Origin: an uncultured Chloracidobacterium sp.
Lineage (GTDB): Bacteria; Acidobacteriota; Blastocatellia; Pyrinomonadales; Pyrinomonadaceae
Assembly: GCA_936914845.1 (NCBI GenBank)
Contig: CAKZGE010000003.1
Location: 744,001 to 808,000, forward strand
Reading direction: 5' to 3'
Length of the DNA: 64,000 bases
Shown: positions 61,724-64,000 of the stretch, in pieces
Position numbering within the stretch: position 1 is the stretch's first letter
Layout: every line of letters begins with the position of its first letter
Notes under the pieces: model-generated
Database searches by the model: none
The model's input: only the letters and a program-made list of their open reading frames with translations
What the model was told of the DNA's origin: nothing
Translations under genes and position numbers: made by a program

Positions 61724-62791
61724 ATGAGTTCGCCTAAACCAATTAATGCGGCACCGGATCCGCCACTTTCCTGCATCAACGACACGTCGCTCACGAATGA
61801 GCAAAAGATCGAGCTTTACCGTTATCTAAAATTGACGCGGTTGTTCGATGAAAAGACCGTTGTCCTGAAACGCCAATCAAAATTGACGGGCGGCGTTTTT
61901 ACATCTTTGGGCCAGGAAGCAACGGCGGTCGGCACCGCATACGCTCTTCAGCCGCAGGATTTCATTGCCCCGCTTATCCGCGACATCGGTGCATGTTTTG
62001 TAAAGGGCATTGAGCCGCGAACGATCTTTCTGCAATATCTCGGCCGGGGCAATGCTCCGAGCAGGGCCACCGATGTTCAATTTCATTTTGCAGATCTCGA
62101 AAAAGGTTTTGTCGGGCCAATATCGCATTTGGGCGATATGATACCGGTAATGGGCGGGGTGCTGCTTGCTTCGCGGATGAAAGGCGAGGATCGGGTCGCC
62201 GTGGCGTATTTGGGCGAGGGTGCAAGTTCTACTGGAGCATTTCACGAGGGCGTTAATTTCGCCGCCGTACAAAACCTGCCTCTGATCACCGTCATCGAAA
62301 ACAACGGATACGCATATTCAACGCCGACAAGCCGCCAGGCCGCCTGCGAAGGTTTTGTGAATAAGGCTGTTGGCTACGGCATTAAGGGAATTGCAGTTGA
62401 CGGCAATGACGTGATCGCTTCGTATGAGGCAATGAAAGAGGCCGTTGAACATGCCCGCAGCGGAAAGGGGTCTGTACTGATCGAAGCTCACACATATCGC
62501 CGAAAGGGCCATGCGGAGCACGACAATCAGTCGTACGTGCCGGACGGCGAGATAGCATGGTGGGCGGAACACAATGATCCCATATCTCGTTACGAACGGT
62601 ATTTGGAGCAGCATGGCATTATTACGCGCGAAGAAATGACGGCCGTGGCTGAAGAAATAAAAACGTTTCTCAATGCCGAATCAGAATGGGCGGAAAGTCA
62701 GCCGATGCCGGTTGCCGAAGCGGCCGCATATGATGTTTTTGATAATTCCGTGATGCCGCCGGCTTTTAAGAAACAGACCTTGGAGAGATGA
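61724..62791 (+). CDS. 2-oxoacid dehydrogenase E1 alpha subunit (pyruvate/branched-chain type)
   Basis: 355 residues. TPP fold: LGQEATAVGTAYALQPQDFIAPLIRDIG, then VAYLGEGASSTGAFHEGVNFAAVQNLPLITVIENNGYA (GDG/NN motif, here GEG...NN), and AHTYRRKGHAEHDNQSYVPDGE carrying the phosphorylation-loop-like region of E1 alpha. Forms an alpha2beta2 E1 with the gene two positions downstream, decarboxylating a 2-oxoacid onto lipoyl-E2. Substrate (pyruvate versus branched-chain) cannot be decided. Its stop overlaps the next start in ATGA. Confidence 0.93.
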   Translation: MSSPKPINAAPDPPLSCINDTSLTNEQKIELYRYLKLTRLFDEKTVVLKRQSKLTGGVFTSLGQEATAVGTAYALQPQDFIAPLIRDIGACFVKGIEPRTIFLQYLGRGNAPSRATDVQFHFADLEKGFVGPISHLGDMIPVMGGVLLASRMKGEDRVAVAYLGEGASSTGAFHEGVNFAAVQNLPLITVIENNGYAYSTPTSRQAACEGFVNKAVGYGIKGIAVDGNDVIASYEAMKEAVEHARSGKGSVLIEAHTYRRKGHAEHDNQSYVPDGEIAWWAEHNDPISRYERYLEQHGIITREEMTAVAEEIKTFLNAESEWAESQPMPVAEAAAYDVFDNSVMPPAFKKQTLER

Positions 62792-63243
62792 TGCAGCAAC
62801 CCGGATTTACTGCAGTGCCGTTTAGCGGCGATAGTTCGAGCGGATTGGCGAGCTTCAACGGCATAGCCAAATTTTCGACCGCAGGGATCATTCTCGAATT
62901 TGAGAAAAAACTCTTCGGGCTGATCACCGATGGAGTAAAAGAGGTGCGCATTCCGACGGAAGAGATCCTCGATATAAAATTCAAAAAGGGCATTCTCAGG
63001 CGTTCCGGCAAAATAGAATTGCGTACGCGAAGCTTTTCGCTGCAGGCCGAATTGCCCAGCGATAATGGAAAATTGCGGGTCAAGGTCAAACGCGAGGATA
63101 TGCAGATAGCCCAAGAAGCGGTTGAAAGGATGAAAAAGTTGGTGGAAGAGGCCGCCGCCGCCCTGCCGCCGCCGCAAGTGCCCGTCAGCGACCTGTTCGA
63201 GGCCGAAGAGGACCAGGCAAAAACGAAGGAATTACCAAAATAG
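62788..63243 (+). CDS. small protein between E1 alpha and E1 beta, PH-like fold suspected
   Basis: 151 residues, translationally coupled to E1 alpha (ATGA overlap) and 2 bases before E1 beta. The middle reads as a compact beta barrel (LASFNGIAKFSTAGIILEFEKKLFGLITDGVKEVRIPTEEILDIKFKKGILRRSGKIELRTRSFSLQAEL is summarised here as alternating strands at about 20-90), then a long amphipathic helix (REDMQIAQEAVERMKKLVEEAAAAL) and an acidic tail. This resembles a small PH-like/bacterial PH (YokE/PH_14-type) domain. I do not recognise a named family and it is not an E1, E2 or E3 part. No signal peptide. Confidence 0.75.
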   Translation: MMQQPGFTAVPFSGDSSSGLASFNGIAKFSTAGIILEFEKKLFGLITDGVKEVRIPTEEILDIKFKKGILRRSGKIELRTRSFSLQAELPSDNGKLRVKVKREDMQIAQEAVERMKKLVEEAAAALPPPQVPVSDLFEAEEDQAKTKELPK

Positions 63244-63245
63244 AA

Positions 63246-64000
63246 ATGAGCGAAATTGCAGAAACAAAGCCGCTGACGATGATCGAAGCGATCAGGCAGG
63301 GCATTTGGGAAGAAATGAGCGCCGACCCGTCGGTATTTGTGATCGGGGAAGATGTTGCCACCTACGGAGGAGCTTTTAAACTGACTGAAGGCTTCGTCGA
63401 TCATTTTGGTAAGGAGCGAATGGTCGATACACCGATCTCGGAGGCGGCGATCGTTGGAGCCGCCTGCGGAGCGGCATTGATGGGCATGAAGCCGGTCGCG
63501 GAATTTCAATTCATCGATTTCATTTCGTGCGGTTTCGATATGCTGACGAATTACGCGGCAAAATCACGCTATCGGGGCTGCGGCGGCATTCAGGCCGTGT
63601 TTCGCGGGCCGTGCGGAAGCGGTGTTCGCGGCGGGCCGTTCCATTCGCTGAATGCCGAAGCCTTCTTTTTGAATACGGCCGGTCTAAAGATGGTCGAACC
63701 ATCTACGGCTTACGACGCCAAAGGCTTGATCAAAGCTGCTATCCGCGACCCGGACCCGGTGCTTTTTTTCGAACATAAAAAGCTTTACCGAATGCCGCGG
63801 CTGCGCGAAGAACTGCCGAGTGAAGATTATATCGTCGAGATCGGCAAGGCTCGCACTGCCCGCGAGGGTGCCGACCTGTCTATCATTACATTCGGCGCAC
63901 AGGTGCTGAATGCGCTTGATGCTGCGGAAGAATTGGCAAAAACGGACGGCGTGAGCCTTGAGGTGATCGATCTTCGAACGCTTTCGCCGCTGGATAAAGA
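63246..64000 (+). CDS. 2-oxoacid dehydrogenase E1 beta subunit (3' truncated by window end)
   Basis: Open from the ATG at 63246 to the end of the window: 251 complete codons. MIEAIRQGIWEEMSADPSVFVIGEDVATYGGAFKLTEG is the E1 beta N-terminal signature, followed by RMVDTPISEAAIVGAACGAALMGMKPVAEFQFIDFI, RGPCGSGVRGGPFHSLNAEAFF and the start of the C-terminal transketolase domain (SIITFGAQVLNAL...VIDLRTLSPLDKD). The last third is missing. E2 and E3 genes presumably follow outside the window. Confidence 0.94.
   Translation, partial: MSEIAETKPLTMIEAIRQGIWEEMSADPSVFVIGEDVATYGGAFKLTEGFVDHFGKERMVDTPISEAAIVGAACGAALMGMKPVAEFQFIDFISCGFDMLTNYAAKSRYRGCGGIQAVFRGPCGSGVRGGPFHSLNAEAFFLNTAGLKMVEPSTAYDAKGLIKAAIRDPDPVLFFEHKKLYRMPRLREELPSEDYIVEIGKARTAREGADLSIITFGAQVLNALDAAEELAKTDGVSLEVIDLRTLSPLDK

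Overview
The window reads as an ordinary chromosomal stretch of a Gram-negative, aerobic, non-phototrophic bacterium. The best guess is Acidobacteriota, in the Blastocatellia/Pyrinomonadaceae area. This is an inference from style: an Oar-like TonB receptor with a regulatory-domain/TPR neighbour, secreted proteins with Thr-Pro linkers and FG-GAP repeats, an Asn-rich linker in a zinc-ribbon TonB protein, a DUF4912 + GH57 pair, and GC near 50%. There are no phage genes, insertion sequences, CRISPR arrays or rRNA. Genes are dense and lie on both strands in short operons.

Layout. 1-8 kb: the end of a TonB-dependent receptor, then (minus strand) a TPR protein, ribA, an ECF-like sigma factor with a soluble zinc anti-sigma, and an MsbA-like ABC exporter. 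8-16 kb: SpoIIM-like membrane protein, a glutamate-racemase-like gene coupled to a caspase-like/methyltransferase fusion, a pirin gene broken by a one-base homopolymer frameshift, its Crp/Fnr neighbour, a DUF58 protein, and a VanW-glycosyltransferase fusion. 16-24 kb: RRM protein with a hairpin leader, patatin and S8 protease (divergent), zinc-ribbon TonB, aminotransferase, and a DksA-like coil + HerA ATPase pair. 24-32 kb: two large GT-C-type membrane proteins, a DUF1906/FG-GAP secreted protein, ychF and tRNA-Glu(CTC). 32-33 kb: a 29-codon hydrophobic ORF, a candidate structured RNA with its own terminator, and dps under a PerR/Fur-type palindrome. 33-38 kb: MscS, a PilN/PilO/TIG/pseudopilin cassette, FHA-GGDEF. 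38-46 kb: GT9, DUF3108, DUF4912, GH57, a second FG-GAP secreted protein. 46-53 kb: ino1, a single-AAA Clp-like ATPase, ArsR, DUF5522, tlyA, ctaA, YidB-OmpA fusion. 53-64 kb: DUF374 acyltransferase, REC-HATPase fusion, nadE, SIMPL, serA, BNR protein, M28 peptidase, TPR protein, and a 2-oxoacid dehydrogenase E1 alpha / unknown / E1 beta operon cut by the window end.

Themes. Envelope and surface functions dominate (outer-membrane uptake, lipid and glycan transfer, secretion-pilus parts, secreted repeat proteins). Central metabolism includes riboflavin, NAD, serine, inositol phosphate, haem A and 2-oxoacid oxidation. The features most worth a second look are the putative structured RNA at 32245-32384, the caspase-like/methyltransferase fusion, the VanW-glycosyltransferase fusion, the frameshifted pirin, and the small protein inserted between E1 alpha and E1 beta. 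All functional statements rest on motif reading by eye; no database search was run.
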